Shown: piece after piece, positions 1 to 12,884 of the stretch
How positions within the stretch are numbered: position 1 is the stretch's first letter
Layout: each line of letters starts with the position of its first letter
Assembly (NCBI GenBank): GCA_033439795.1
Contig: JAUTDP010000010.1
Span: 744,001-808,000 of the forward strand
Source of the DNA: Sordaria brevicollis
Taxonomy: Eukaryota; Ascomycota; Sordariomycetes; Sordariales; Sordariaceae
DNA length: 64,000 nucleotides
Direction of reading: 5' to 3'
Program-made: the position numbers and the translations under genes
Notes under the pieces: model-generated
The model's database searches: none
What the model saw: the letters and a program-made list of their open reading frames with translations, nothing else
What the model was told of the DNA's origin: nothing

Positions 1-3000
1 ATATTTGGCAACGGCCGACCCGTGTGTGTGAGCGCGAGCCCCTGGTGAAGGGCATGTCCCATTCGGCTCTTGGAGGGGAATTCGAGAACCATGGTTCAAG
101 GCAACGTTTGACAACCGTGCGTTTCGATACGAATGCCGGAGTTGGAAATCATCCCGCATTGTGTGTTGACAAGCTGTGATTGTTGTTGAGTTGGCCGCAT
201 ATGTATGTAGGACATCGTTTTCGTTTGCGCGGTGCTTTGACTTCGCGTAGACGTCGGTGAGTGAGGTGAAGTGGTGTAGACATGGCTTCAAATCCAGCAT
301 GTGGGTGAAAAAGGTGTTTTGTTTGTAGTGTAATGGTGTGCTGGAACGGGCCGTCTAGCCACCAGCCCTACTCATAGCTGTCTAGCGAAGCCGGTGACTG
401 ATCCTCTGTGCGTTGTGTCCATCTTTTCCCCTTTTCTCATCGTTGTTGTCTTGTGCACAAGGGGCTGCCCGTCGTCTTTGTCAATCTTGTCAATTTTCGT
501 CCCTCCACGGGAGGCCCAGCCCACTGGAAGTTCCCAGGTCCTTGAATGGTGATGTGCCTTGTTGAGGCTCCAAACCCTCATAGACTGGGTAGACCCCGCG
601 CGCTTCAGGGTTGGTTGAGAGGAGATGGTGGTTTTCCATAGCACACGTAACCACTATAAAGCCCGGTGCTATTGCATGATGCCATCCGTGAAGAGTGAAG
701 TGAACTTCACTAGTTAGTGTGAAGCGACCTGTCGGTTAGACAAGCGATATTGCTATGCCGTCTGTGGTGATAGAAAGAAAACAACGACTCCAGGTACTCG
801 GTTTTGGATTTCTGGTTACGTTGGCACTCCATGCCACTGGCGTTGTCAGAGGACTCTCCCGTCCTTGAGAATGACACACTCCAGGGACCTTTGTTCAGGG
901 GGTTTTTGGGATGCCGAGATGGCGTTAAGCGATTACCACCCCTGTATTTGGGCGTTAAATGATGGTTATGCCTCGGTACACGGCGCTCAAGGTTGTACTA
1001 TGCAACACTGAGCGGAAACGAAGGTGAGCATGGAGCAGGTTATCTTGGAACGATACGACAATATTCCTTTGGCCTCGACGGCGGTAAGCTGTGCAGTTGG
1101 GAAAACCTAGAGATGGTTCGTCTGTGCACCATGTAAGAGTATCCCCGTTCAGCACCAGTGGAGAAATGCAGCAAATCATGGTGAAAGATCTTCAAAGAGT
1201 CCAGATCTTACAGGATTTGGTCCTGGAATCGCGGATGGTACCTCTAGGTGGTTGTAGGGCAGAGGTCGGCCAGTGGTGGATAAACTCGCTGTGCATCGTA
1301 ACGAGACGCGGCTCCAAACTTGTAAACCTCTCATCTTTGTCGACATATCAGCGGTCGGTGTGATTCTGATAGGAAAGTGAAGAGAGAACCAACAGCCTGC
1401 CCACGTTCGTGTCTCAGCTACAGCGCGAGAAGGCGAGCAGACAAAGTCACAAAAGACAGTGCCCGACCTCTCCGTCCCTAACACTGACAAGGTTGACCGG
1501 GCCGGGGCCCGTTGTGGATTTTGTGCCAGCTTGGTGGATTCCGAGTTTGGGAAGTGCCTGACTTGAGTCCCTCAACATTTCCTTCCAGAGCTGTTAAGAA
1601 CTTAAGATTGGGTAAACAAGCGCCATGGTGGCTCTCGCTGCTCAAACTTTGTAGCATACCCTCTTCGATCCCTCGGACTCCCCACTGTTTCGACAAATCC
1701 ATGATGAAGGCCTAATCCCGGTATTAAGGGTCGTTGGCATCTGACCTTGTGGCTCGTTCAAGTGTAAACCTGGTGGAAGAGGTCACCCTGTAAAACCAGA
1801 AAGGACTGGGATAAGCGCAGACACTGTACTGTACCTCAGCCCGGTGAGATGTCCGTCTGTGGAGGAGGTGACAAAAGATGGAAAAATCCATAGCTGATCT
1901 CCCGCGGTGGAGAGCTCTCATCTGTGATGCAGGGGAGCATTTTGGTGTTTTGGCCTGGACGGGTTCCCCAATCCCCTCAGGGCACCCTTCCCATTCAAGG
2001 TGCCCCTGACATGAGCTGACTTTTGATTCCCAAGTAGCAGCGCTAAAAGGCTACGACTCTGGATCAACTCCACCGCGAGACTCTACCTGTCCGTCATGAA
2101 CAAGTGGTACAGGGCTACAGTGTGCCTGTATTCTCTGCCTGGAGGTCTTTCAAAGCCTGAAACCCGTTTCCTCGTCGGCGACAAAGCAAGTACATAGGTT
2201 TCGCTACTTCTCGCCGCCGGGTGTTGCCGTGATATGCGAAAGCGAGGCCTGTTAGTGCGTCCAAGATGAGAAAGGCCACAAAATCGGTGGGAGTTGGTTC
2301 CTTGGACACTAATGCGTGTGCTGGGGAAGAGGTCACGCACCAAAACTAATGGTTTCTCGTCTGGAGGTGGAGGTTGGCCGGCCAGGACAAAAAAAAAGCA
2401 AGGCGGGAAGGAGGAATTGTGAAACAAAACAAGCTGTCATCCCACGCACTGATTGAGTGTGTCATATCATGCAGTGCAATGGGATTCGATTTCAGGTGGT
2501 GAGGGCGTTGGTTGAATGGAGGTTCAGTTACCAGATGCTGCCGCCCTCACTCACTGCCCTCTTCGTCTTCAGGATCTCAAATCTTGTGCGAGTCCGGGTT
2601 GGTGACGATGCACAGACACAGTTCATAGGCATGTGGGGGCTTCTCTTCCCGCACTAACCCCACCTGCGCCTAGCTCCGGAAACGCCTCCTCTTTAGCCGT
2701 GTGCACGGACTCGCCTCTCCTAAGTTCCTAACGTATCTTCCACTTGGCATCTCTTGTTCCTGACGGACGCTTCCTCCCACTTTCCCTTCTTTTCTCATCG
2801 TCCCCTCGGCGAGAAGCCATCGCCAATACGTATCGGACTCTCGGCCTTTCCATTGCATTAGCACCGTTCCTGCCAAGGACTGTCTTCGCCCTCTTTGCTC
2901 TGCTTTGGCATGGACATTGGCCATTTCTGTCCAGCAAGCGGACATCCAATTTCCATCTTGACCATGGAACTTCTTCTTCTCAGCTCCTCGAGCCTTGCTC

Positions 3001-4330
3001 ACAGAATCCGCAAAGAAGCTTCCATCTCCGAGCTAAGCTGCTGACTGCTGCCGGATCGATCTTAGCCGACAAGAACCGGACGGGTATTGAAGCCGAACTG
3101 TCAGAAAAAAGAGTGTCTTTGCGTCGGACCGTTGTTTGCGTCTCTCCCTTTAGTCTCTTGGATGATGGATCTTCACCTCGATTTCCATGTCCCAAGGTTC
3201 ATCATCCCGTTCCTCTCCAACACGAACCACACATCGCTTCCAGCCCGCATGTTGAGAAGGGCCGGAATCCGTCTTCAGTTGCAATTCTGATACCACACAT
3301 TCCCATACCGGTACTATGGTCACACAATGATAGGTACACATCACGACTGGACCTGCAGTACACATGCAGATATGTACCAAGACACTTCAGGATTGCTCCA
3401 GGGTCGTTTTCCCAGGGCCACAGTGTCTAGGAATTGACCAACCAGGTGGGCCTCTTCCACACCTTTGCATCTGACTAAGGTAGCTCGACATGCATAGAGA
3501 AAAGGATGCTTGGGTAAATTTCCATGGCTCCCTGTCTACACAAAGGCCAGGCGATGACGGCCTTCCCAAATGGGGTGAGGACCACCGAACTTCTCCTGGT
3601 TCAGACTTCAGACCTTTCAGACCAGCATCGAGATTGGAGAAATGCGAGCAATGCAACCCATTCTGGGCAAGACTCGGTGGCGACTATAGCTGCAATCACT
3701 ATCGCTGTGGGATTTCGGGGATCTCGCAGCCACCGAACCCCCTCGTCTTCGTCATGGGTATGTACACTCCTGGACAGCACGAAAAGTCTTCCAATACTTG
3801 GACGAATCCACACATACGAAGCCACAGGAAGGGGGGGCAGGACTCTTGAAATGAATGATAGAGAGAGAAAATCCGGGGAAGACACCAAGCTACCCTTCCA
3901 AAGGCCAAACCAGGTTCAACCAGGCCAACCCGGCACTGAATCACTGATACTATACCCAGGGGGCCAGGAACTGCAACTGAGATTGAGAAAAATGCTGCAT
4001 CGGCTACATGGTGTCCAGCGTTACATCTTATTCGATCCGGGACTACGTACCCCCCCTCCAAGAGTCTAGCCGTTTGAATAGACAGGCCGTAAAGCATCCG
4101 TGTTACATCGCCGCTGTTGACTTCACTCCGGCCCCGGGTCTTGCTTTTCATATAACAGACGCTTGGCCGGCCCTTTACACATGCCATTGAGCCCATAGTT
4201 TCACGACTGCATATCCAACATCGCCGACACGGTACTCGCGGCTCAAAAATCGAGTTGCAACAAGCAGCCCTTTTCGTGGGTATCAGCCCGTTCTCCAGAA
4301 CCTGCACAGCCGTGTAGGCAAACCGCCACA
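1..4330. other. Long region without a supported gene
   Basis: I see no convincing coding gene here. The longest open frames (+ strand 2744-3430, - strand 3699-4331) lack an ATG-led reading frame of useful length or resemble no family, and carry no intron signals joining them to other exons. The last few hundred bases presumably hold the promoter and leader of the PTH11-like gene that starts at 4331. No tRNA, rRNA or repeat was recognised. Confidence 0.6.
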
Positions 4331-5883
4331 ATGTCGAACTCGACCGCAGCAGCAGAAGAAGAGATTGTATGGGAGTCGCGCGCCCATGTGCCCATTACGG
4401 TCGTCACGGTGGTGCTGAGCTTCGCTCTGTTGGCCGTTGGCCTTCGAACGTATGCCCGTGCCGTGGTAATTCGCCAGTTTGGCAAGGACGATTGGGCCGC
4501 CATCATTGCTCTTATTTTCGCCATGGGGAGCGGTATTATGGTGGCTTCAAGTGAGTCCTGTTTTAGGATTACAAAACCTTGAACCGTACTAACATCCTGC
4601 CAGATACCATATATGGTGCTGGTTACCATATCAATGACCCTAGAGTCGACATGACCCAGTTTTGGAAGTATCTTAGGGTAAGATTTCCCAAAGTCAGCTT
4701 GAGACTGGGTCGACATGTGCTCAAACTAAAACGACACAGACATTCTACATCTCCATCGTCCTTTACAACGCCTCGTTAACTGCGATCAAACTCACTTTCC
4801 TGCTCCAATATTACCGGGTTTTGACGACGAGAAAGATGCGCCTGGTTGTCATCTATGCGCTGGTCTTCGTTGCCATGTGGTCCATCTCACAGCTGCTTAT
4901 TGTCATCTTCACCTGCACCCCAATTGAAGCGTTTTGGCTTGGAACAAAGGAGCAAGGCGGAGTCGGAACGTGCATTCCCAACTTGCCGTTCTGGTACGTC
5001 AATGCTGCTGGCAACATTCTCACTGACGTTATGATCTTCGTCATTCCCCTACCGGCTCTGGGGAGTTTGAACCTTCGGAAGCAACAGAAGCTGGCGCTTA
5101 TCGGCGTCTTCTGTCTTGGTTTCTTTGTAAGTCTTCTACCTCCTTCTTAGCAATCCGTCATCCGATCACACTCGCCGGTTACTAACACATCAACCCCCCT
5201 TCTCTCAGACCTGCGCCATCTCAATCATCCGCATCCAGTATCTCAAGCTCAGCGACGACACTACCTGGGATAACGTCGACTCCTCCTGCTGGTCCGTTTC
5301 CGAACTCGCCTCCGGCATCATCTGCTCCTGCCTGCCCACGCTCCGTCCTCTGCTCTCGCACTTCATGCCCTCCATGGGCTCTCGCAGCGCCCCCAGCCAC
5401 GCCAAGTACGTCCACCACTCATCCGGCCGCGACGACACCGAGGGCAGCGGTCTCGGCACCAGGAACAAGTCCGGCAAGTTCGGTGGCCGCAGCGTTGTAT
5501 ACCCGGAGGACGTCGAGCTTCAGACCAAGTCTGGCAGCCAGGAGGAACTGGAGAAGCACGCAGCCGTGATCGCTCACACAGCAATTCCTGCGCAACAAGG
5601 AGGTTACCCCGCAGGACAACACCACCACCACCACCACCACCACGCGCGGACGGCAAGCAAGGACCAGTTCAACCGGTCACCGTCGCAGAACCGTGGCCCA
5701 GGAGCCGCCGCCGCACGCGTAGAGGAAGATGGTTATGTGCCGCCAAACCAGCTTGGTCTTCAGCCGACGGTGCGGACGGAAGTCAGGGTCGGCTCGCAGC
5801 ATCAGCAGTCGAGGTGGACGAGGCCGGTGGAAGGGCAAATCTCTGTGAAGCACGATTTGGTGGTGACTCAGGATTATAACTGA
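4331..5883 (+). CDS. PTH11-like seven-transmembrane (fungal rhodopsin-domain) protein
   Basis: Four exons (4331-4550, 4604-4677, 4740-5126, 5209-5883) encode 451 residues. All three introns have GT-AG ends; a CTAAC-type branch point is visible before the first acceptor. About seven hydrophobic helices lie between residues 18 and 275. Family marks are FGKDDWAAI after helix 1, YGAGYHI in the first long loop, KLTFLLQYYRVL at the end of helix 3, and two cysteines (TCTP, then CIPN) that bound the second extracellular loop. The tail (about 276-451) is hydrophilic and probably cytoplasmic, with an eight-histidine run near residue 365. Known of the family: plasma-membrane receptors or receptor-like proteins related to Magnaporthe Pth11, many with unknown ligands. 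No CFEM domain is present. The ligand cannot be told from sequence. ATG 4331 is the first in-frame ATG and precedes helix 1. A second member lies at 11516 in the same orientation. Confidence 0.88.
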
Positions 5884-7459
5884 TCTGCCCACTAGGTCTA
5901 GCCCCCTTCTTACCTCTACCCTCTGTCAAAAGTTTGTTGTTTTTCCTTTGTCGTCATTTTTTTATACCATACTTCTTGTCGGCGAGCGACTTACCTCCTC
6001 GCAAGGCTGTTGTCTTTTTTATACTTTATCTTGCGATGATACCTTGTTTTCTTTTTTCTTTTCACTTACACTTTGCGGATGGGCGGTTTCAGCGATTTTC
6101 ACTGGATATGTACAGGTCTGAATGAAGATGGGATGTATATGTATGGTATATATCATGAGAATGATGGACTGAAAACAAAAACGATTGATGTACTGTACGA
6201 TCTTCTAATATTGATATGACGTTGACAAGAGAGAGCCTTAAAGTCAGAAACCAATCTCGCTAATTGCCTACTTTTGCTTCTGTCTTGTGCCACAAAGACG
6301 TTGTAGAAAGCCAGATGTCCAGCTGCAAGAAAGAGTTCATCAAAAGCAATCAATTTTTCGCTGACAGGTTGGCTGGGCAATTTACTAAACGGATGTCGGA
6401 CGGGGCCACCCGCCCCAACGTGCCGTCCTGCCGTCTGGGCTTTTCGCAACGCCGAGACAACGCCTAGGAACGCCCGCCCGTTGAATGGAGCTTGTGAGTG
6501 GGAGAAGGGGAAACCTGGAAAGTTGGACGCACGCCTTCATCTACGTACATACAGTGTACGGATTGGGAACGAGTCGACTACTACAACACTCTCGACGCTT
6601 GTCACTGACTTCTCAAAACATTCACTAGTAACCGAACCTGAGCACAAACTAACCGACACTGGTAGACCATACCCAATAGAAACACCGGTGTGATAAGAAG
6701 GACGATGAAGCAAGTCTTGAAAGTGGTGTCCAAGTGACAAAGGGGAGAGAGTTAGAGATAAGTCGCACTGTACCCCAAGCAAAAAGGCGGTTGGGGGACC
6801 TGGGGAAGGGAAAGTAGGTAAGTACCTTGGTGTTCTGACGGGCGACTGAAACATGAACTTGAACCTGAAACTTTCTGTCCCGCACCGTGAGAACTGCAAC
6901 TGAGGGGGAGGGCTTTGACTAGTTGAAATGTTGATGGCATGCAACGGTTTACTGCACCACTACGGGAAACTTGGCTGCAGTTTGTGTTTATCACCGTTTT
7001 TCCAAGTCTATCAGCGCGATGGTATCAGTCATCCTTACATACCTCAAACGTAGAGAGTATAGGGAGTGTTACACTCCAAGGGCATTGATGAAAGTTCGAA
7101 TGCCCAGGTATCGGGTTAATCATTACTTGTTGTTCTGCTGGCTGATCACTTACATAGAACACTTTGGCCTTTACAGCTGATGAATTCAGGCCTGGCATTT
7201 ATCAATGAGTGGAAGCGGGCCTAGTCAACTATCTGGAAGGAGCTTTATGGATTTCATACAGCTAAGTCCTATTTCATTCCCAGGACATAGCTCCAGAAGC
7301 ACCTGCCCACGAAGAGCCTTCGAAATCGAAGCCCTTCTAGACATGCCATCCATCCATCCGCCATTCTTCTTTCCAAGAGCAAAACCGAAAAACCTTTCCC
7401 GCCGTGCAAACGGTACACAGTCCCAGTGCTCTCTTCGAACCAATCCCCCATTAACCCAC
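5884..7459. other. Intergenic region between convergent genes
   Basis: This stretch holds the 3' ends of the PTH11-like gene (+) and the GH25 gene (-). A T-rich segment at about 5930-6060 is compatible with a 3' UTR or polyadenylation region. Short open frames on both strands have no family likeness and no splice logic. Confidence 0.6.
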
Positions 7460-8208
7460 TTACTCCCCCTTAGCAAGCGCCTTCAACCGATCCAAGCTCC
7501 CATTAAACACATCCGAATCTCCGCCATACGTATAGGTATCCGCATTCTGCCAAATAGTCTGGTACGTCCACCCGCCGGGGATCGTGCCCACGGAGCTCGA
7601 CCACCTAGCCAGCACAAGCGGGTTGGTCGTCGCAAAGCTCTTGGAGTTGCCCGTGCATTGGTTCCACCACGAGTAGTTGGTGTACAGCATCGGGTACCGG
7701 CCCGTCTTGGAGTGGTACCGGTCCGAAAAGGACTTGATCCAGGATACCATGGCCGAGGTGGACAGGCCGAAGCAGGTGGCCTTGCCGGAAACGGATTCCA
7801 GGTCGAGCATGCCGGGCAAGGTGATGCCGTCGGCGGACCAGCCGCCGCCGTGGGCGAGGAAGTAGTCGGCTTGGGCGGCGCCGGTGGAGGAGTCGGGGTG
7901 GGCAAAGTGGTAGCCGCCGCGGATGAGGCCGGCGTTGGTGGCGCCCGTGTAGTGGGAGGAGAACTTGGGGTCGGTGTAGGTGGTTCCTTCGGTGGCCTGG
8001 AAAGGGGATGAGTTAGTATGGGTGAACTCTAGAGAGGATGGATTTGGAGAGGAGAAGAGCTCACCTTGATGATGACGAAGCGGGCACCGGAAGAGTAAGC
8101 GCCGGCAAAGTTGACGCTGCTCTGGTAGTGGGAGATGTCGAAACCCTGGACAGCAGCCTGGGCAGCGCCGATGAAGCCGGCGAGGGCCGTGAGGACGAAG
8201 GACTTCAT
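7460..8208 (-). CDS. Secreted glycoside hydrolase family 25 lysozyme (muramidase)
   Basis: Two exons on the minus strand (8208-8065, 7996-7460) encode 226 residues; intron 7997-8064 has a GTGAGC donor and a CAG acceptor. The protein starts with a signal peptide (about 1-18, MKSFVLTALAGFIGAAQA). Directly after it comes the GH25 opening motif GFDISHYQ with Asp24, followed by a beta-strand motif ARFVIIKATEG that spans the splice junction, GGYHFAHP, and the MLDLE catalytic motif (Asp113, Glu115). It ends with YTNYSWWNQC, LARW and TIWQNADTYTYGG, as in Chalaropsis-type enzymes. Known: these secreted single-domain enzymes cleave the beta-1,4 bond between N-acetylmuramic acid and N-acetylglucosamine of bacterial peptidoglycan. 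Likely role: attack on, or defence against, bacteria outside the cell. Length fits a single catalytic domain with no cell-wall-binding module. ATG 8208 starts the signal peptide directly. Confidence 0.93.
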
Positions 8209-8297
8209 AATTCTGGTGATTCTGATGTCTTGAAGGTGAAGATGAGTGGAAGACTGGAGATCAGAACAAGAACGATCGAGAGGGGAGGATCTTGAGA

Positions 8298-8306
8298 CCT
8301 TTTTAT
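8298..8306 (-). promoter_or_regulatory. TATA-like box upstream of the GH25 gene
   Basis: Read on the minus strand the sequence is ATAAAAAGG, about 90 bases upstream of the GH25 start codon and followed by a CT-rich leader. Position and composition suit a core promoter, but one short AT motif is weak evidence. Confidence 0.35.
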
Positions 8307-11300
8307 GTCTGGAATCTTTCCTCTGTCCGACGATCTCTCCGTCTTAGAGTGGAACTGATCTTGCACGGCCGGTGCCGATGGTCCATCTCCCTCGAATCTC
8401 TCCATCAAGAATGTCTCTCTTCCCCACGTTCGGCAAGCGGCGTGGTTGAACGGCAAGGTTCGCGGATGGAGATCTTCAGGGTTTATTCCTCATGGTTGCA
8501 GAAAACAAAAGTTGTTTCTTTTCCTGAATCGGAAGGAGAGTCGATATCAGCCAGCGTGCGGTGTCTATGCCGTCTTTTTTAGTCTCTGGCGGACCGACGA
8601 TCTCTTTCTGTGCCTGTTACTCTCATCATATGGTGCAACTCAGTTGCCGAAGGTGGAACTGATGTTTGCATCATCGGGCGCTAGAGAAGACATGGAAGGA
8701 TGATTGTGGTGTGTGCAACGCTACACTACCGTTACAGAGCTGTCTTTTGGCGAGACAATGACGGTTTGGTGGAGGCGTGCGTACGGCCTGAGATCTCCAT
8801 GGTTTATTGCCGTGAAGAGCTCATAAACTTTGTTGGACATTGGGAAGTTGTCTCTCCTCCCTTTGTCATCCCCCACGTGTCGATTTACAAAGTCGCCCGC
8901 AGGTCAGCGGTGCATCGTTGAACCGTATGTTTGTGGGGAGCGTCGTGCTCAACCACCCTTTTTGACGGCCGCAAAAGCAATGGACTCTCACATCTTCGCG
9001 CATATGGCTATCGGCCTTCGGGAAAGTGGGCGGCGGACTGAAACGGAGAGAGAGGCCCAGCTGCCTATTCAGGAACTGATCTGCTGCTGGCACATATGTA
9101 AATGACTTGTGCGTTGCCGGCAGGCAAGAAGTTCGTTATTGAAGTGATGATGATGATGATGGCAAGGGCTTCTTTCTTCGCTTTCAAGTTTGATACAAGG
9201 AACTGCCCTTTGATCTGAATGATAGATGGCGGGTGGATAGCTGACGGCATTGATCCTTCGGTTGACAGATCGTGAGAAAAGCTTGTATCTCCATGACAGA
9301 TGGGTTGGCGTCTTGGGATCCGTCTTGGCTGCATCCATTGACCTTCATTGACATTCCTTGGGGCTCGTTACCGGTACCAATATTTGGGCGCCACCCATCT
9401 GCGGCAAAGCCAGGAACGCGCTGTGCTGAGAGGGGAAGGAAGAAACTATCGTCACGCCTTCGATTACCCGTCAACCATTGGAGCGCGGAACAGCCCGTTT
9501 TGGGTATGCAAGCGCAAGTGTCACAGCTTTGAAGAAGCGTCGTGATGGTGAAACTCCCCACGAGATTGCAGTACTAACGAGGGCCCATCCTCGGTCCTGC
9601 GTATCTTATCTGGTCTACGGTATCGGAGGTTATCAGTATAACACAACCTTGTGAGATGCAATTCAGGAGCTGGACTCAAACTCTTCATCAATCGTTCATG
9701 TTCCCGTGATGTTGTTCCCTGTGAGTTTCCCCCATCTTTGCAACACTTGTTTCTCTCTTGTGGGTGCCCTCTTGTGCCGTAACTCCGCGCGGATCAGCAA
9801 CGGGCCAGCAATACCTCAGCTAACAGTGAGCTCATCTAATAGCTATCAGTCATGAAAGGACTTGTATAAGAGGCAAGAGATCCTCACTTCCACCAAGTTT
9901 TCAACTTGTTCCTCTGGCTGCCAAGTCGATATATGACATAAATCGCAGAGCAGAGCAACTCAGTTGAAGAAGCCGGGGCTTCCGTGGCCTTTTTGAGAGC
10001 GACAGAGTCTTTATCATCATGTCATGGCCTTCCATGGTGGATGGGAGAGGTGGGATCATGAATGGTTCAGCTCTTGGCGCGGGCTTTAGGAATTTCCGTA
10101 GGAGTTCAGCTTGGACCACCACCAAGGCCCAATCCCAGTCGCGCGTTAGCGAGAGCGACGATTAGCCCGCCGAGAAATTTGGAATACTCCAACCAGTGCA
10201 CTCCAAAGGGCGCTTTACACTCACGCTTTACTTCACCAGGAAACTCCTGCGTCCTGGGTGCGAGCTGGTGGCGGAAACCCCACTTCAACCTTCCTTAACG
10301 AAAGGCACTAGAACGCACTCGGTCCGGGGAGGAAGGATTGAGGATCCGTCTCCGAAGACAGGAGGAGCTTTGACACAAAGCTAAAATATCATCACGTCGC
10401 CATCCGCTAGGGGGGTAGAGGGCAGTGTGGCCATTGTGTGTTCTAGGCCAAGCAGGGCCGAGAGCATTAATCACCGCGCAACGCATGATGTGATCTCGGG
10501 ATAGATAATCTGGGGAAAACATGGGATCCCAGGGAAAGAGATCGTGGTAAGGGAAAGGGCTGAAGTTTTGGGAGATGAGCATCCAAAGATGGGACGGGAT
10601 GCAACGAAAAGCTCGACAAGATATCGCTGCTCCCAGAATCATCAAGTTGCGGCTTATCAGCATCGCCTAGCTTTGTCCATGGAGCCTCGACTCCTTTCCA
10701 AGCCGCACCACATGTCTCACGCTCGCGTGCGCTGAAACCCCATCTAACCCGATAGACAATTCTGCGCAGGTGCATTTCGGTTCGATAAAAATTTGGTAAG
10801 AAGGAGTTTAGGGCAGTGAGAAACTTGAAGCCCCAATGTCTGTGCACCGCATACTTGGAACAGTAGCTGATTGGATGATGGCAGGCAGAAAGTCAATATT
10901 CAAAGACGAAAATGAGAGTTGGGCCATCGAGACCGGTCGAGGAGGACTCTTCTCGTTTCTTTTAAAGGATTTTTGGCACTGTCACTTGGCCCGGGGAAGT
11001 GAGATGCCAAGGAGCTGAAGCGTCGCCAACAGACTCTTCCCGAGGGTCTGACCGCGTGCAATATTCGTCAAACTTGGCAACCAAGATGTGTCCGACGATA
11101 TACTGTGCATGCAGAAGGCGACCGAGCAGGCGGAGATCGACCCTGATCTGGGGAAGCTCGCTACTTCACCGGGTCGTCGAGATTTAGCCAGGCCGTCTGT
11201 CAACTGCACTGATACCAGTCAGCCTTCAACGATATATTGCACGGACGTCGCTTGGGACACAGTGCAGCAGCCACCATATTGTTCTCCGCATCCACGAGCT

Positions 11301-11515
11301 TTTCAAAGCATTCACAAGAGTACCTGCTTGGCACCTCCCATTTCGTCGTGGTGCGGAGGGTCTGAACACCAGGGCTGGAACATAAAGATAGCAGCATCAC
11401 CCGGTCGCAGATCATCGAGTTCCACCTTCTCGGGATGGAGATATACGAAGCCTGGAGCTTACGACATCACCCAGACTGATCAACATTCCTTCTCGGCGGC
11501 TAGCCCCCCAAATCG
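8307..11515. other. Gene-free region of 3.2 kb
   Basis: It carries the promoter of the GH25 gene at the left and of the second PTH11-like gene at the right. A short (GAT)n run lies at 9146-9161. Several open frames of 60-184 codons occur on both strands, but none shows a recognisable domain, signal peptide or convincing intron structure. I see nothing else in it. Confidence 0.55.
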
Positions 11516-12884
11516 ATGGCTTCGAATTCAACCCAGGCTGAAGGGCCAAAGCCCGAGCAGTTCGCCCAGCCAGTCGCTCCGACAGAAGAGGAATTGGCAC
11601 TCCTCCCTCACGACAATGCGGGAATCAGGCTCAACATTGTGATTTGGATCTTGATCGGCATTTCAAGCGTGTTTCTTGGGCTTCGTGTTTACTGCAAGTT
11701 CTCTCGACGCAAGGGGCTATGGTGGGACGATATCATGTTGATAGGCGCATGGGTACGTTGTGTTCTAGACTTGGGTGGTATTTGTTAGCTGTTGATCACT
11801 AACGTTGAGACATATCGCAGATCTGCCTTACCGTTGAATCCGGTTTGCTCACCGCCATGACCCGTCTCGGCTATGGTCTCCATATCTGGGACTTTGATGT
11901 GGTCAACAACATGGCCCCGTTGCTGCTGCTTGTCAACATGGCCGGCACCTTCTCCGCCACTGCAGCCATTTGGTCCAAGACCAGCTTCGCCATTACACTC
12001 CTCCGGCTCACCCACGGGTGGATGAAGTATTGCTTGTGGTTCATCATCGTCAGCATGAACATTGCCATGGGATTGACGGCGCTGTGGCCCTGGGTCACAT
12101 GCACGCCCATCAACAAGTCCTGGCAGCCATTGGTGGAGGGAACGTGCTGGGAGCCCCATGTAACGGTACACTACAACATCTTCTCGGCCGCCTACTCGTC
12201 ATTGATGGATATTACGCTGGCCCTGCTTCCGTGGTCGGTGGTGTGGAAGCTCCAGATGCAGAAGAAGGAGAGGTTCGGCTGTGCCTTTGCGATGAGCATG
12301 GGAGTCTTGTAAGTTGCATCGAAGCGATATTGTCATGATCTGGAGACTGATGTGTGTTAGCGCTGGTATTACCGGCATCATCAAGACCACCAAGATTCCC
12401 ACCATGCTGTCCGACGACTTTGGTAAGTTTTGTCTACCCACTTCCACATATCGGGGACAACAGAAAGCTGACAGGTGCCATGCTAGCCGCGGGTGTCGAT
12501 CTCTTCATCTGGGGTAACGCCGAGACTGCCATTACCATCATGGCTGCCAGTATCCCGATTCTTCGCGTCCTGGTTCGTGATGCCAGCATTTCGCGTCGCT
12601 ACTACAAGTCCGGGGCCAGCAAGGCCATTGAGCTCAAGGATTCGGCCATGACTGAAGGCAAGCACTCAAGGACGCTGACAGACTCGGAGAACAACCTGGT
12701 TGTGAGCGTAACTGCCGTCCCCAAGGCATTCATGCAGGACGGTCGCGGTCCGATGGTGAACGAGAAGAACTTGGGCGACGACTGGAGAGGGCAGCGGACG
12801 ACCGGGCAGGGGCAGATTGTGCGCACCGAGGACTTTCACGTCGAGTACCACAATCGCAAGAGTATGGCGACTGATTCCATCTAG
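11516..12884 (+). CDS. Second PTH11-like seven-transmembrane protein
   Basis: Four exons (11516-11752, 11821-12308, 12361-12422, 12487-12884) encode 394 residues. Family marks: helix 1 IVIWILIGISSVFLGLRVY, then GLWWDDIMLIGAW, the loop motif RLGYGLHIWD, helix 3 with KTSFAITLLRLT, the cysteine pair TCTP and GTCWEPH around the second extracellular loop, a proline-containing helix 5, and DLFIWGNAETAITIMAASIP as helix 7. The C-terminal tail from about residue 290 is charged. Like the gene at 4331 it belongs to the fungal rhodopsin/Pth11-like membrane proteins and lacks a CFEM domain. The two are diverged, so not a recent duplication. The last intron has two in-frame acceptors, 12474 and 12486; I chose 12486 because a CTGAC branch point sits about 15 bases before it and too close to 12474. 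Confidence 0.88.

Noticed and set aside
2744..3430. 228-codon open frame on +
   Set aside because: It begins with TTG, has no ATG anywhere in it, and shows no domain.
3699..4331. 210-codon minus-strand frame
   Set aside because: It ends at the start of the PTH11-like gene on the other strand, has no recognisable family, and resembles chance.
7205..8011. 268-codon frame on + opposite the GH25 gene
   Set aside because: It is the antisense shadow of exon 2 with Gly/Val-rich content.
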